In this document: positions 36,091-49,358 of the stretch, one piece after another
Position numbering within the stretch: position 1 is the first letter of the stretch
Layout of the letters: the number at the start of each line of letters is the position of its first letter
Assembly (NCBI GenBank): GCA_037043015.1
Contig: CM073324.1
Location: 8,825,013 to 8,889,012 of the forward strand
Length of the DNA: 64,000 bases
Direction: 5' to 3'
Source: Bryum argenteum
Lineage: Eukaryota; Streptophyta; Bryopsida; Bryales; Bryaceae
The notes under the pieces: generated by a model
Seen by the model: the letters and a program-made list of their open reading frames with translations, nothing else
What the model was told of the DNA's origin: nothing
Database searches by the model: none
Program-made: the position numbers and the translations under genes

Positions 36091-36632
36091 TTAAGAATCT
36101 TCAACTTTTTCCTTGCCCTTTGAAAAAAGTGATAGTTGTGGTTCCAAATCAACGTCGATTGCGTTTATGTTGATGTCATCTTTTGCGTTGCTTTTACGAT
36201 GAGCCCACTCTGCCCATGCGTCCTCGAATCGAGCATTCTCCTCAGCTACACGTAGTTGCTTTGCGAGTTTTAGATTCTGGTCTTCACTCCATTTCACCAG
36301 CCTCTTTAATTTGTCAACTGCCTCTGGAGTCTTGCCATACTTACCCGCTAATGCCAAATCCCGAATGCGTAGCATCTCTTTATCTACCTCTAGAGCAATA
36401 GATTCTTCAATATCCGTCAACCGTTCCCTCCTCCCAGCTAGGACCCCTTCCAGGTAAGTATGTTTTGCTGTCCAGAACTCTACGTAGTCTTCTATGGAAA
36501 GGCTGTTTGAATTTTTCTTCTCGAAAAACTTCTCCTTAGCCTCTTTTCGTAGCACAAGCATGGTCTACATGTCAGCTATGCAGTCTAGAGCTTTTTCCAA
36601 AACCTCCCGGGAGAGAGCATCCTTGGGTGGAG
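36091..36632 (-). pseudogene. Coiled-coil protein fragment
   Basis: From about 36,632, after a TTCCTAG-type acceptor, the frame reads APPKDALSREVLEKALDCI, then a TAG, then TMLVLRKEAKEKFFEKK and on to a stop at 36091. The TAG is consistent with CAG-to-TAG. Residues 20-130 are highly charged with heptads (KLKRLVKWSEDQNLKLAKQL), ending in an Asp/Glu/Lys-rich tail. A further fragment (36815-37006, minus; GEEYANSMHDYLRFKYFD) may be an upstream exon. No known family is recognised. Confidence 0.4.
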
Positions 36633-37257
36633 CCACTAGGAACTAAGGACTAAGGAATCAACGTACCTTTGATATAATATTCCGAATTAAGTTTTCCTTG
36701 AAAATAACAATTTTCTTATTGGTTGGGTCGACAGGAAAGGGGTTCACATCCACAGCATCCAGTCGTTGTTCTCTTCTTTTTTCCCCTACTCTCTAACCGA
36801 GCTTTCCGACAGTCTTAGGCTATCGTCTCTCCTCCGAAGCTTGCTACCATCGTCTCTCCGCCTACCTCGCTTGATGCCATCGTCTCTGAGAGTTTGACGC
36901 AACGGTTTTTAGGATCAAAGTATTTAAATCGCAGGTAATCATGCATTGAGTTGGCATATTCTTCCCCCTTGGATTTTGTGACGATTGCATTGTTTCGACT
37001 GCGCATTGTATCGATTGCTCACTGTCCTGGCCAATGGCTGTGGTAGGTCCCGAGGTTTCAATAATTTGGTCATTGTTCCAGCGCTTAGGGTTAACAATTT
37101 ACGCTGTATCGGCATCATTCTCTTGCTCCTCTATTTCGATGCTTCGGCTTCGACCCATTTCTTTCGGTGTTTGAGGAGCGACAGAAATAGATAGCGGAAA
37201 CAACTATCTCTGTTTTTTTGTGGTTTCTAATATCTCATGTGTTTTTTGTCTCTGCAG

Positions 37258-40200
37258 CCCACGTACAACCTTCACTTTTTTGTGAATAGGCAGGGGTTGA
37301 GAGGTAAAGGGCGGCCTGTGAAATCTCTCCAAGACAATGATGTTTCCCTTCAAGAGATTGAAGACGTGTTGGGGCCAAGATTTGACAAGAACGGGTGGAA
37401 GATCACAAGGAATGTTTCGCCAGAGGTGCAGCGCCAGATCAAAGATCTCTACCGTCGAGTTTTTAGGAAGGAGTCTGTGTTGAACGACACAATCTCCCTA
37501 GAGTTTGCTCGAGGGGTTGTTGCTGAGATCAAGGAGATTCAAGTCAATTGGGCCGCCTATGCTGTAGCTGCTTACAACAAACGGCGATCTCTCCAGGACA
37601 CCAGGAGAGCAAGGGCGGAACAACTTCGAGTACCTCACTCGAGGAAGAGTCAACTCCAGGAAAGAGGAGTGAGCTCTGTATCCTTGGAGGGTGAGTTATC
37701 TGAGCCTCCTAGTTCTCCTACGAGAGGTTCAGAGTTCAGTGCCATCTCTGCCGTCTCACTGCAGTCTCTGCCATTGCTGTCGTCCTTGTCGCCGTCTCTG
37801 CCGTTTGACAGCACTCGCCCACGGCTGCCACCAACACCAAATTCGAGGCCTAGGATGGACTCCGTTTCCTCCAGTAGGCGTTGTAAAGGTGTCACTAAGC
37901 ACGAATTTGGCTTAAGTAGTGTCAAGGAAAGCAATGTCAAGACCATTGAGAGAGTCCAGTGTCTACTGGCCACTGCCCAGGTCGGTTTCATAGCAGCAAA
38001 GGAGGGGTTGAGGGTTTTGAGCATAGAGAAAGAGGAGAGAGAGTTGGATCTTCGAAGAGCTAGGTTAATGTGTAGTGATAGAAAATCCATTTCTAAGTTT
38101 GCTCATTGTGAATTTCTGAAGGTCAAGGCAGCCCTAGATAGTGCTAATCAGTATGTTGATCGGTGGACCAACTCTTCTCCTAATCTTTCCCACTGTAGTC
38201 CCACGTCCTCTTCAGATGACGCTCTTGTAGGTAGGATTTCGGGATTAGAGGACCAGTTGCGGTTAGAGGAGCGAAACAGTAAGCACGCCCTTCTAAAACT
38301 AGAAGAAATAGAGTCACAGTGTGCTCATTTAGCTGAGAGCTTGGATGCCTGCACGAAGAGATACAATTCTATTTTTCGTAGTCAAAAGTGCATGGAGCAG
38401 TTTCAACATTTAGTGGTCAATTACTTAGGGTTGTTGAAGTATGGTACTGTCCAGAAATTCAGTCCTTCTCCAATAGAAAGGCCAAAGGAATTTCATAGAG
38501 AATCTAATATTGTGTATGTAGAGAACTGCCCTGTCTGTGGTGAAGACTTTCATTGCAACGATATTGCTGTGACGTCATGTGGGCATTGTTATCATCCTTT
38601 CTGTCTAATCAGCCACTCCTCAAAGTCGAATTTGTGTATTGCACAATTCTGTGACAAGGAATTTGACGCTGATTGGAGACTATCTTGGGGTTTTCCTCAA
38701 CCCCCCACGGATGTGCCAACTCCAGATGTTACTCACGGCAGTCCATTCTCTGGTGGTATGTCTGGTAAGTTTTTGCTTTATATTGGATTTTTATTTGCTT
38801 CCTCATTTGTTTTTTGTTATACTTCCTTGCTCACTTGTTAAATTCTGTGACCCCCTTTATGTATATATGATGGGTTTGCAAGTTGGGCAATATTTGCATT
38901 TGAAAGTAAGTCCTACATTCTGTCTTACTAGTGCTCTTTTTTATTTACCTGCTCCTTGATCTTGAATGTGTATCCTTGTATCTATTGTCTTGTCCTGGTC
39001 CTTATTCGTTGTCCTTGTATTGTTTGTCTTCTCTTGGTCCTTGGTCCATCTGCTTGCATACTTGTTCCTGAGCAAGTTGTTTGCAAGTTGGGCAATATTT
39101 GCATTCGAAAGGAAGTCCTACATTCTGTCCTACTATTGTTCTTTTTTATTTACCTGCTCCTTGATCTTGAATGTGTATCCTTGTATCAATTGTCTGGTCC
39201 TGGTCCTTATTCGTTGTCTTTGTATTGTTTGTCTTGTCTTGGTCCTTGGTCCATCTGCTTGCATACTTGTTCCTAAGCCTTAGTCCTTGTCCTAGATGTT
39301 GTCATACATGTATTCTGGTTCTTGGTCCTTGTCCTTGTTCTTATCTGCTATGTGGACAGACTCCTTTCCGGTTTTATTTCCTTTGCTGATTCCTTGCGTG
39401 CACTGAACTAGTGTCCGGATGTAGGATTTAGACTTCCTACTTAGAAATTTGGCTTTCCTTGCTGAATAATGGCTTCCTCCTGCTTACGGTTTTATACTTG
39501 ATGATTTGTGTTTAGGATTGTCTAGAAATTAGGAAAATTGTTCCTCGTTCCTCTTACCGTTCCTTCTCTTTATGTTTTTATTACTGAAAATTTCACATGC
39601 AAGGATTGTGGTGTATGAGAGTAGCGTTTAAGGTCCTTAATCCTTAAACCGTTCCTTTAATATTGAGTTCCTTAAAAGTCACCCTTTAGCTCTCTATTCT
39701 TAGTCCTGTAAGTTCCTGAATTGTGTCCTAATCAAGGATACCGGTTCATTTGTGAAGGAATGTATTCCTTGATCAAGAATATAGTTTAGGGTTTAGGCAT
39801 GTATGTTTTTTCACTAACATGTCTTCGAATTCTGTTGTGCATGTCATGTGATTTCAGTTGATGGAGCATCATTGCCTGCTACTTCTGCAGGGAGCAGACC
39901 TAGTCAGACCTGTGGACCTCGGACAAACACACCTATGAGCTCTGGAAAAGCAGACGTCGGAAGGGATGAATCTGACGTCGGAAGGGATGAATCTGACGTC
40001 GGAAGGGATGAATCTGACGTATACCGTAGCAACTGCAGCCAAGGGACAGATGAAATGTCCGAGGCACAAGGCTCAGAAGAAATGTTCGAGGAGTGTTTAG
40101 TATGCAAACGACCAGGCAATCTCCGTGTCACTTTGCAGGTGCTATACCTTACCTTTCTGTTGTGATTTACCATGTCCTATACAAAACTTTGCATTTTTTA

Positions 40201-41069
40201 CTAATTCCATTTTCATATACTCTTATTCTAAGATATTGATTCTGGTGCAATGCATTTGGCAGCCATGTGGGCATTCAGGCATTTGCAAAGGTTGTGCAGG
40301 CGACATTTTCCTCTGTCCAACATGTCAAGAAATTGTCGATGGAGCCAGAGATTCGAAGTTTGTACCTCAATTAGCTCCGTTAGCACTTGGGAGTGCCTTC
40401 AATTGTTCCATCGACCCTGAAGTTGACGAGAAGAGTGGGCGATCACATCCTTGTCCGAGGCCGAGTGGGAACGGTATGGAAATTTTTGGTGGACAGGAAG
40501 CAGATCTATCATCAAATTCGGAGGACACAACAGAAGATGAGACTGAATTCTTGCATACAGTATCTACAACTGTTTTGAACAAACCAAAGCGGTTATTAGC
40601 TAGTACTTGCTCCCCAAAGGAAACTGTGCAGGAACCTGCTTTAGACAACCTCCTAGGAAAAGGATTAGATGAAGGACAGGCCATTGACACCAGTCTCTGT
40701 GGAGAGGGGTCTATTGAGAGAGGTGAGCCCATCATTATTCAGCCAGTTTTAGAGCCAACACAAACTGACCATACTAATGTGGAGTCATGTGAGGAGAATG
40801 GCAGAGCTGGACCAACTTATTCCAATGTAGAGCCTACAAGGAGCCCATTGGAAGGAGGCCAGGATGATCAAGGAGACCCAAAAGAAGGTCAACCTTCTCG
40901 TGGGAAAAGGAAGAATCCTATTAGTCGTGCACCTACAAGGTCCACAAGGATGAAGTCCCAAGCTGTCAAAACCAAGGAAGTAATGAAGCTCCTTGCTGAC
41001 ATCTCTCCCCCAGCATCCTTGGGTGGAGCATCTTCTGGAAGATTGAGAGGAGGGAATGACAGAGTGTAG
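37258..41069 (+). CDS. Double-RING, coiled-coil protein, three exons seen (5' end not located)
   Basis: Exons are 37258-38764, 39858-40138 and 40263-41069. All junctions are GT...AG, phases match (1, then 0), and the joined frame is open for 863 residues plus stop. In order: an N-terminal domain (FARGVVAEIKEIQVNWAAY) related to one in the opposite-strand gene at 44 kb; a Ser/Pro-rich linker; a coiled-coil region about residues 230-390; a RING-like motif CPVCGEDF...CGHCYHPFC; a 7-residue repeat (DVGRDES three times); a second RING-HC spanning the last junction (CLVCKRPGNLRVTLQ then PCGHSGICKGC...CPTC); and a charged C-terminal tail. RING domains usually act in E3 ubiquitin ligases (family knowledge); the substrate is unknown. 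Exon 1 begins at an acceptor, so upstream exon(s) are missing from this call. Confidence 0.75.
38874..39279. repeat. 205-bp tandem duplication inside the first seen intron
   Basis: Two copies start at GTTTGCAAGTTGGGCAATAT (38874 and 39079), followed by a splice-donor-like segment (GTAAGTCC in copy 1) and low-complexity CCTTGTCCTTG sequence. A third, diverged copy forms the intron 44460-44735 of the gene on the opposite strand, starting exactly at its GTGAGTCC donor. Confidence 0.75.
39953..40018 (+). repeat. 21-bp in-frame tandem repeat, three copies
   Basis: GACGTCGGAAGGGATGAATC plus T is repeated three times without change inside exon 2 of the RING gene, encoding DVGRDES three times. The identical copies indicate recent expansion. 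Confidence 0.92.
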
Positions 41070-42909
41070 GATTTGGGAGTTATTGTCTTGTATATTGTAC
41101 CCTCAATTCAACAATTCTTTTCATAAGAAAAACATTTATGTATCATGATACTATTTCTTTTGTACAGAAGTCCATGTTTGGTTATGATAATGGATGTCAC
41201 ATTTTCAATTAGGCTGTACTGGTTAATTGCCTTTGAAATTCAGACTTGCACATATGTCATTGCTACCAATGAAGTGTTTAAGAAACTTGAGATTGACAAG
41301 GCTGCAATGATGTTGGGGTTACTGTATACATATGTGTATCCTTGTGTCTATGGCAGGACCTGAAAAAGCAACCAGCAGAGAGGACTGGGCACACTCCCGG
41401 CCCATCTCTGTTTTGTTCCATTGGTGCCTTGGCAATCTATGAAACAAGCCTTCTGGACTTTTGGAATATTCATGACTCATGCCCGCTAATATTTCCATTG
41501 ATGTATGAGAATGAAGTTCTCAAATTTTGAATTACAAATTGTATGCTTCTTTTTTTGATGAGTATAAGTTCTCAAATTTTACTTTACAAATTGTATCATT
41601 TGATGAGTTTATGGGTAAGTGCTCTAAAATGGAACATATCCAATAATGAAGCTCTAATAATCTTCACTTACAGGTACATAGTAGTCCCAAACCAAACAGT
41701 ACCATGTTCTTAGTGCAAACAGTATAGTGTGCCTTTTTAGGGCAGCATTTTATAAACACCTCTAGATACAACTTCATGCATTCATAATTAATAGCAAAAG
41801 AGTCCAAGTATGATGATTCTTCTTGCACTATCTAGCCCCTTCCTTTCTTAATGCACAAAAATTTCTTGCTATGTTAATTTTGCCATAGATTTCCGTTGAT
41901 GAAAATTGAGCACCTTTCTATATGTGTTAATGTGTAGTTACATTTCTAGAAACAAACACTACTCACTTATCAAGATTGAACATGCAATTGATACAAGGAG
42001 CATTAAAGATCATGTAAATAAAAATAAGTGCTAGTACTTCACAGAAGATATTGACATAATGCTACTCAAAGTTCTCTAAAAATGTTACATTATGTATCAG
42101 TCTAGGACCTCCCATAATCACATGCACGAAATTGATAATTTTTATTGGATTTCCCTCTTTCTTCATTCACACTAATTTTCCCCAGGCCTATTTGTGGGAC
42201 AAATGCTAAACCCTAAACCCCTGCAATTTCTAAATGCAAAGCCACTCATGTATTAGTACACAAACATTTTCCACAATTCAGATCTGCTTTGAATTGTCTC
42301 TCAAGTAGATTCCTCAAGAGTGACCATTCCAGCGGTAGCATTTTAGTCTTCAAAAAAAATTTGCAAGAAAATAGCAGAGTTACGCATTTCGAAATTTAAA
42401 AAGGAATTGCAAGAAAAGCGCAGAGCATTGCTGCCAAAACAACCCCAACCCACATGAAACTTGTAGCTCCAAATTACAACCAACTCCAAAGTTTAGAGAA
42501 GGGTTTGTGGTTTAGGGAAAAGTATTTACTGAATAGTCTATGGGAATTCGAAAAAAACAGACACCACCCCGTTACACTAATATGCACAGTTCCCATACTG
42601 TACTCATCATAGAAAACAAGAAAAAAAAAAAAAACAGAAACCGATAACATCCGTTGCGTACTTGCCTATACACTATATACCGAATCTAGAAGAGAACTCC
42701 TGCAAAACAACAGGATGTATGGACGCCCTAGATCCCATGTCGCGCTTACTGCAGATTGCCTTACTCGACCTTTACTCCACCATAGAACTGCAAAACAAGA
42801 TTCACAATGTCAAACATAAACGATTAACATGAAAGAAACAATTGATATTTGAGGCATTAAGAAATAAACAAGGTGGCTATGAAAGATACAAACCTGTATT
42901 GGCTTTGGT
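41070..42909. other. Intergenic between convergent genes; nothing recognised
   Basis: This is AT-rich DNA between the stop of the plus-strand RING gene and the stop of the minus-strand gene. The first part presumably contains the 3' untranslated region. No repeat or RNA gene was found. Confidence 0.5.
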
Positions 42910-44816
42910 TTACTTGAAAATGAAGTATTCTTCCAATACCCCCTGGTCTTTCCGCCGGTCTTCAACTTTTGTGCAATGAGCTTGAAAGGCTAGCAAGGTC
43001 TCTCTTTCCTTTGCCATTGCAGCCTCTACTCTCCCTTCTGCATATTTCGATCCACACTCATAATACCGGACTTCCCCTAGAGCTTGATCACTGGGATTTT
43101 CAATGCATGCCAATCTTGCCTGCAGAAGTTGGGCACTGAGTTCAGACTGAACACTCTTCGCAGAAGTTGTAAACCCTTGGGCATTGTGGAAGGCCTCCTT
43201 TAAATCCTTCTTTTGCAACTCAAGGTTTGAAATTACACTCTCAACCATCTTTTGTATTCCATCTTTGAAATGGTGAAGTGCAGCCAAAACTCTGTCGGGA
43301 TTTGGTCCAGTGCTTCTGTTGCTTGAAGGATCGGAAGGTCTGGTAGGTGACAAAAAGACAAGTTCATTAATATACGCATGGAACAAAAACTGAAGCTGCC
43401 TTCCTAATGAACATGAAGTCTTACCCGGCGTGGTACCCAACATCTTGTTCACATGGCTGAATTGGTGCCTGAGCCGACATCTGCGCTACTCCACTTGGAC
43501 CTGATCCACGTCCACGTCCTGACTCGGTATTGGTGAGCGATTCTAGTGCAGACTCGGTCCTAGGCATTGATTCCACTGGGGAGTCTGTCATGGGCTTTGA
43601 AGAAGACCCAACGTGAGCAAAAACTGCATCGATAGCCATTGAAGGAGACCCAAGATCTGAAGTTGAAGGTCCTGCTGGATGCTGATGCTCAATTTTTTGT
43701 ACTGGGGTCTCGTATCTTACCGCCAATCTCGTTCTATACTTTTTTTTCTTCCTTCTAGTCTCTCTGTCCGAGTCAGAGTCGTCTCCAGAGGGAGATCTTT
43801 GACGCTTACCTTTGCACGCTTCATGTTCAGTCTCCAGCATGGGTAAACGCTGCACAAAAGGAATTCATGTACTTATACAAATGTTTAAACAAATAGAGAG
43901 TTAAAAACAAGTAGTGTGTATGACAAAATACCGGTACATGGGAGGACAGTGAAGACCGAATAGGTCTTGAGCCTGGAGAATTGGGGAAGGAGTAGTCTTT
44001 GTGAGCATGGAGACCTCTGATAACGTCTATAACAACATGTGGATGGGCCCAAGCCCATAAAGGATGAACTTGATTCACTCCTCGGCTACGAGAGAAGCGG
44101 TTCACAGTGCGCGATGCAAATTCTGCCCAATCTACCTCTTCATTGGTCTTGTACTCATATAGTAGGCCTTGGGCAAAGGCAATACCAAAGTCGTTGTTGA
44201 TTGGACCATCTTGTTGATGAATTCGAACCCAGAGCCATTTAACTCTATCATCGAAAAATGAGCAATTGGTGGTTTTGTAGCCATTGTTTGAGTGTACACC
44301 TCCAAACGTAAACATTTCCCTGCACTCCTCCTTGGAAACGTGTAGCTCTGTGAGGGTATTACTAGGTATGAGCCCATCACCATTCAGCCTTGTCACGTAC
44401 TTGAACCAGCCCTTCTCACCGTAGTGGAAAACCTTCAAGTCCGTTGTCATAGTTGTGGTCTAAAAAAGGAAGAAAGAAACCAAGTAAACATGTAAGAATT
44501 CAGGACAAGGACAAGGACAAGGACAAAGGAACGGAAAACATGTATGGAAGGATCTAAAATAAGGAAGAAGGACCAGAAACATGAATGCTCAACACAAGGA
44601 TCAAGACAAAACAAACAGTACAAGGACAAGGACCAAAGACTTAGACAAAACAAACCAATACAAGGATACACATTGAGGACTAAAGAGCCTGTAAGTAAAA
44701 AAAAAAACAACAGTAGGAAAGAATGCAGGACTCACCATCGAAGATCCTTGAAGTCCTGGACACCAGAGATGATCTTTGCCAATCTCGGAATTCAATTCCT
44801 CACCCCAAAACCTACC
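42910..44816 (-). CDS. Coiled-coil protein with domain shared with the 37-kb RING gene (5' end not located)
   Basis: Exons on the minus strand are about 44816-44736, 44459-43932, 43849-43425 and 43339-42910. All introns have GT...AG ends and the phases agree (0, 0, 2), giving one open frame of about 488 residues. The N-terminal part contains FAQGLLYEYKTNEEVDWAEF, which aligns by eye with FARGVVAEIKEIQVNWAAY in the 37-kb gene. Then follow a basic Ser/Asp segment (DDSDSDRETRRKKKKYRTR, nuclear-signal-like), a Ser/Pro/Thr linker and a coiled coil (about the last 130 residues). No RING is present. The start is uncertain: frame GRFWGEELNSEIGKDHLW precedes the second exon and earlier exons may exist (a candidate lies at 46.3 kb). 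Function unknown. Confidence 0.65.
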
Positions 44817-45695
44817 CAACAGAAAAAGTACTCACTAAGCATGAACAACTCGGAAAATGAGCGAACTTTCCTGAAATCAATTGTATATTTCTAAGGTAGC
44901 AACTACTTCTAGACAATCAAGACACATGCAAGGATAAGGAATCTAACCAATACTAAAAATTAAGGCTGGAAAGGATACCATTGATGAACAAAGAACTTGA
45001 AAAGGAAAAAGGCTTACCACACGCATAGGAGATCAACTGGAGTAGTTCTAAGGTGGGGCTGCAAAAACCGATCAACCTCCAAGAAAGGCTAGAAGCAACA
45101 ACTCCTTGCAGTGAGAGAGAGCTCCTTGTAAGAGAGAAGGAGCCTTAAGTACTACTGAATCACAGCCAAGGAACAGTAGATGAAGTCAGAGAGTGATGGC
45201 TGCCAAGACGAACGGAAGTGAACAACCCTGCACTTATAGTGAACACATGTCATTTTGAATTTCAACTAAGAAGATGAAAGAAGGACAATGGCCCCACTCA
45301 ATTTCAGCAAGCACACTCAATTTCAATTTTCTCGGTCCGCCTTGAAAAACCCTCTTGCACTGTAATAGGGACCGCAGAAAGCTCTCGTTATGTGGCAACG
45401 CATCCAATCTTGCAATCGCAACCCTGCGAGACGAGAGCGACGATTATCCAGCGGTCCAAAAGCAGATAGCTGCACACATGCAGACCATGACACGCACAAA
45501 CAGCTGTAGTGTACAATTTGCAATTTAAAAGAGATGTAAAAAAAAAGCTTACCTCCGAAGTAGGAGACCAATTCCAATACGTGCACTCCTTGCTGCTACA
45601 ACCCTGCAGGCCTACACTACCACAACACTCCCACCCACTTCCACAATACTCCCACCCACTTCTGCGGTGCTGCCGTGACTTACAACAAGACTAAA

Positions 45696-45765
45696 AAGGA
45701 AGCTCGAGCACCACTAAAGTCTGCAAAGGAAGCTCGAGCACCACTAAAGTCTGCAAAGGAAGCTC
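45696..45765. repeat. 30-bp tandem repeat, two and a third copies
   Basis: AAGGAAGCTCGAGCACCACT plus AAAGTCTGCA recurs at 45696 and 45726, with a partial third copy at 45756. Confidence 0.9.
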
Positions 45766-46090
45766 ATGGCTCACAACAACTCTAAAAACTCAAAAAACCA
45801 GACGTTTGAACTTGTGAGCTTGCCCGGGAGGGAGACAACCATTAAATACCGCCGATCACTCAATGACCCTCGTGAAATCCATGACGATTATGAGTAATTG
45901 TGGCCGACGCCCACGGTGTCACTTCGAAGTAATTGCTAGATGTAACCCTTACAGGATACTGTAATCCTTTTTAAGGATCGTATGATTACTATCATTTTCA
46001 GAAGACAATGTTATTTTCCATTGACAAACCTCCTGCACTGGTCCAAGAATCCAGGAAGAAGACAAAACTGAAAGTCGACGAAGGGCTTAC

Positions 46091-46301
46091 CACAAATCGA
46101 GTGTGCCCAAAACTCCCTCCAGAATGACCGTTGCAGTGACCAGCACGTGGAGAGAACCTCTGTGAACGCATCACAGAAGGCAATCAGAGGCTCTTGCCGC
46201 TCAAACGATCCCTTGGCTTCAAACTCTTCCACCACAAAACATATTGCGTGATGCCTGTAGCGATACATCTCTGGTGACTCAAAGAGAGCTCGAAGACCCA
46301 T
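46091..46301 (-). CDS. Possible first exon, gene unknown
   Basis: The ATG at 46301 opens a 70-codon frame (MGLRALFESPEMYRYRHH ... WREFWAHSIC) that ends at a plausible donor GTAAGC. Residue use looks protein-like. It lies upstream on the same strand as the gene at 42.9-44.8 kb, but I could not find an exon chain with matching phase between them, so it may belong to another, lost gene. Confidence 0.3.
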
Positions 46302-49300
46302 CCTTCACAGAATTTGACGCACACGGTACGTACACAGCAAACCCTTGTTCTCTTCTTGCTTTGAATATCTCTCACAAATCCGCTCAACACCCTGGCCTCA
46401 TGTCAACCCTGAACTCTACCCACAAGCACATGCACAATGAAAGCTCTACTGAACCACAAAAATCGCAAATGCCCTACGCTCAAAAAACTAACAAAACCCA
46501 CAGAAACGGTCGTATCCACCAAAAACAGTAATGGGAGAGAGAAGAACGAGGCCGACGGATGAAGTGAAACCCTAAACGCCATGTGGGAAGGGGAGGTTTT
46601 CGAAAAAAAGCCGGAAACACAGGTGGCAGGATCGGCCTTTGGCGGGAACAACAGGTGGCAGCACTTGGTTAGAGAGTAATATGGCGGGAATTGTTTGAAT
46701 AATTTATATTCTCCCATGCACCATTAAAAACGGGTTTACAAATAATGTTTTACGTATAGGAATTACCCATGATAAAAATAAAACTTGTTCATGTTATATT
46801 TTAATTTAATAATTATATCAATTTCCTCAATGATAAACAATCTATACTCTAACTTAGATAGTCAATAGATTTCATCTATAATGTTGATAAAAGGTGTGTT
46901 AGAATATAGAATGTTTTACCTCATGTACAATAGACTCATGCTAATATCTAATCTTGAGGCCAAAGTCTACATCTATTAAAAGAGATGTCAAATTTTTTAC
47001 TTTAAACCAAATAAATATCCCCTTATGAAATTGTAATAAGTAGACTACTTATTTTAGAATCCAATCTTCTCAAAAGTTGACCCTGAACCCTAGACGTGCA
47101 CTATAGTTAAAATTAATTAAGATATTTTATACAAGGTGCGATTTTACAACAAAAAAAATAAAAAATTCTAAAGTTAGACGTCCCTATAAACGAAATATCT
47201 ACACAGAAACAATAAAAAAAACTTATTATATATTTCCATACACCAAAAAGGAAAAAATACTAAATATGGAATTATACTACAAAAGAAAATATTTGGCCGC
47301 CCAAAACTTGAAATATTCCCTTATCTCTTTATATAATAGAATGTTTTTGATATTGCTATCCTACGCGCCACTTGCATGGATATCAACCGTTCAAATGCGT
47401 ATGGGCCAATGAGAGAGCTCGAAGAGTCCCTCAAAGCTGAAAGTTTCTAAAAAGGTTTGAAAAAAGGATTGCCGAGAAGTAAATGGGCCAAGCCTAAAAT
47501 AATAAGATATCATAGAAACATGTGAATTTCATACCTACTTAATGAATTATAGCACATATTATTCTTAACTCATATTCATAATTCCTACCTTTTATGTTTT
47601 TGTGAGTGTGTCCACCACCTAGCTACCTACCTAGGTAGCTACCTACAAACCTATGTAGCTAACTACCTACCTAGGTAGCTACCTACCTACCTACTTTTTA
47701 TGTTTTTGTGAATATTTACATACAAAAAAAAAAAAAAAAAAAACAGGCATATAAAGAGCTTCCCCTTTGGGGCAACTGTGACCTCACTAGTGCAATTGTA
47801 ATAAGTAGACTACTTATTTTAGAATCCAATCTTCAAACCAGACCCGGAACCGTACACCACAAACCGCTCACCAGACCTATCCTAACACACGACATTATAG
47901 CTTCCTATTTCAAGTTCCTCTGTAATCATGGTGTACATTTTACGCCGAGTGGTTTTGCCTAAATCCTATTAGTTCATTCTCCACAATTCATAAGAAATTT
48001 GATATTAACCCTTTAACGTCCCATTTCATCACTGTTTTCAAAAATAGGTTTTGGAATGGTTCATGAAGAATGAAAAATGGAGATGATGTACAAAACAAAG
48101 TTGTATATGTCAATGCGAATTTAACATCTGTACGGTTGGATTCATCATATTTATGATTAGTATTTTTAAAATAATTTGCAAGGTTTTCTCTTGAAATTCA
48201 ACTAAAATCCAAAATTAACAAAAGAATAAATTAAAAGTACCATAAATAAAATGTTTAGATAAGCTTAGGTAGGGGTATCCTAGGCCTTCGTTCATATAAG
48301 CTTAGGACACGTAGGGGTATCCCAGGCCTTGGTGGTTTGATTCCAATGACAGAATCGCAAGAGTTCAGGGTTGCCAAAAGCAACTCATCTGATTTGCCCA
48401 ACTATCAAACACATCTTATATACCTCCTAGGAAAAATAAAAATAAATTACATCGCAGTTTCAATAAACTCCTATTATGTAATATTTAGGATATAAATGAA
48501 AATGGACTGTATTCATACTCTAAAATATATGTCCTTGAAGGAATGCCCGTTTCAAAGATGCATTCCTGTCATTTGCATTCGTACAATTTATCATTTCTAC
48601 CAATTCACATAACAAATAAAACCATTCACAGAATAGTCATTCACAACCATTCAAAACCATTTAGAAAACAATGATTCAGAATCATTCAAAGCCATTCACA
48701 AAACAATCAAAACTCAGACAATCACAAGGTAGGCATGTGAAAATGTTTCTAAATCCTAAAATCAACAAGGTAAGAAGACATACCTAAACCAGATCCTTAT
48801 GTGAACAAAATACGATACCAATATAACTTGTACCGTATCCTAGCATTCGACCCTAACTAGCTCTGCACTTGACAGTAATTGGCTGCGTACTTTGTGCCAA
48901 ACACAACTGAGTCTATTGGGATCATGGAAACTAAGCTCAGGTAAGCCATCACAAGCATAGTCATGTACTTCACACTCGCAGATTCTAACATAGGTGAGGA
49001 ATGCACAACAACAATCAAAAATTGCACAAAATCAACAATAAAAGACGATCAAGATAAGATAACTTGGTATAGCATGTGAAAAAAACAAAGATTCTTTCAT
49101 AGCATGCCATGAAGGTTTTATTCAGGTCCATATAGTCCGTATAGCCATTGGGCAAGTGTATCAATGTCATATACTGAGCGCAAGTCATGTACAGCTCAAT
49201 TGACGTGAAGCCGACACTAGGTCCACCTGAAATTGAACTAAAAAAGGAAACTTGAATCCTAAGCCTCCACTAAATCCTTGGAAAAAAGAGCTTCTACAAA

Positions 49301-49358
49301 AGCAAAAACCAATCATAAAAGAAAACTAATATCTAAAACCACAGTACTATGTATTCTC
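46302..49358. other. AT-rich intergenic region with simple repeats
   Basis: No supported gene. A CTAC/GTAG-rich block lies at 47612-47694, flanked by copies of 'ttttatgtttttgtga'. A near-repeat 'taagcttagg...gtaggggtatcc...aggcctt' occurs at about 48,257 and 48,297. Poly-A runs are present near 47,725. Confidence 0.55.

Noticed and set aside
38639..39389. Cys/Leu-rich open frames that look like membrane proteins
   Set aside because: They lie in the first seen intron of the RING gene and come from CCTTGTCC low-complexity sequence; the same holds for 44447-44710 on the minus strand.
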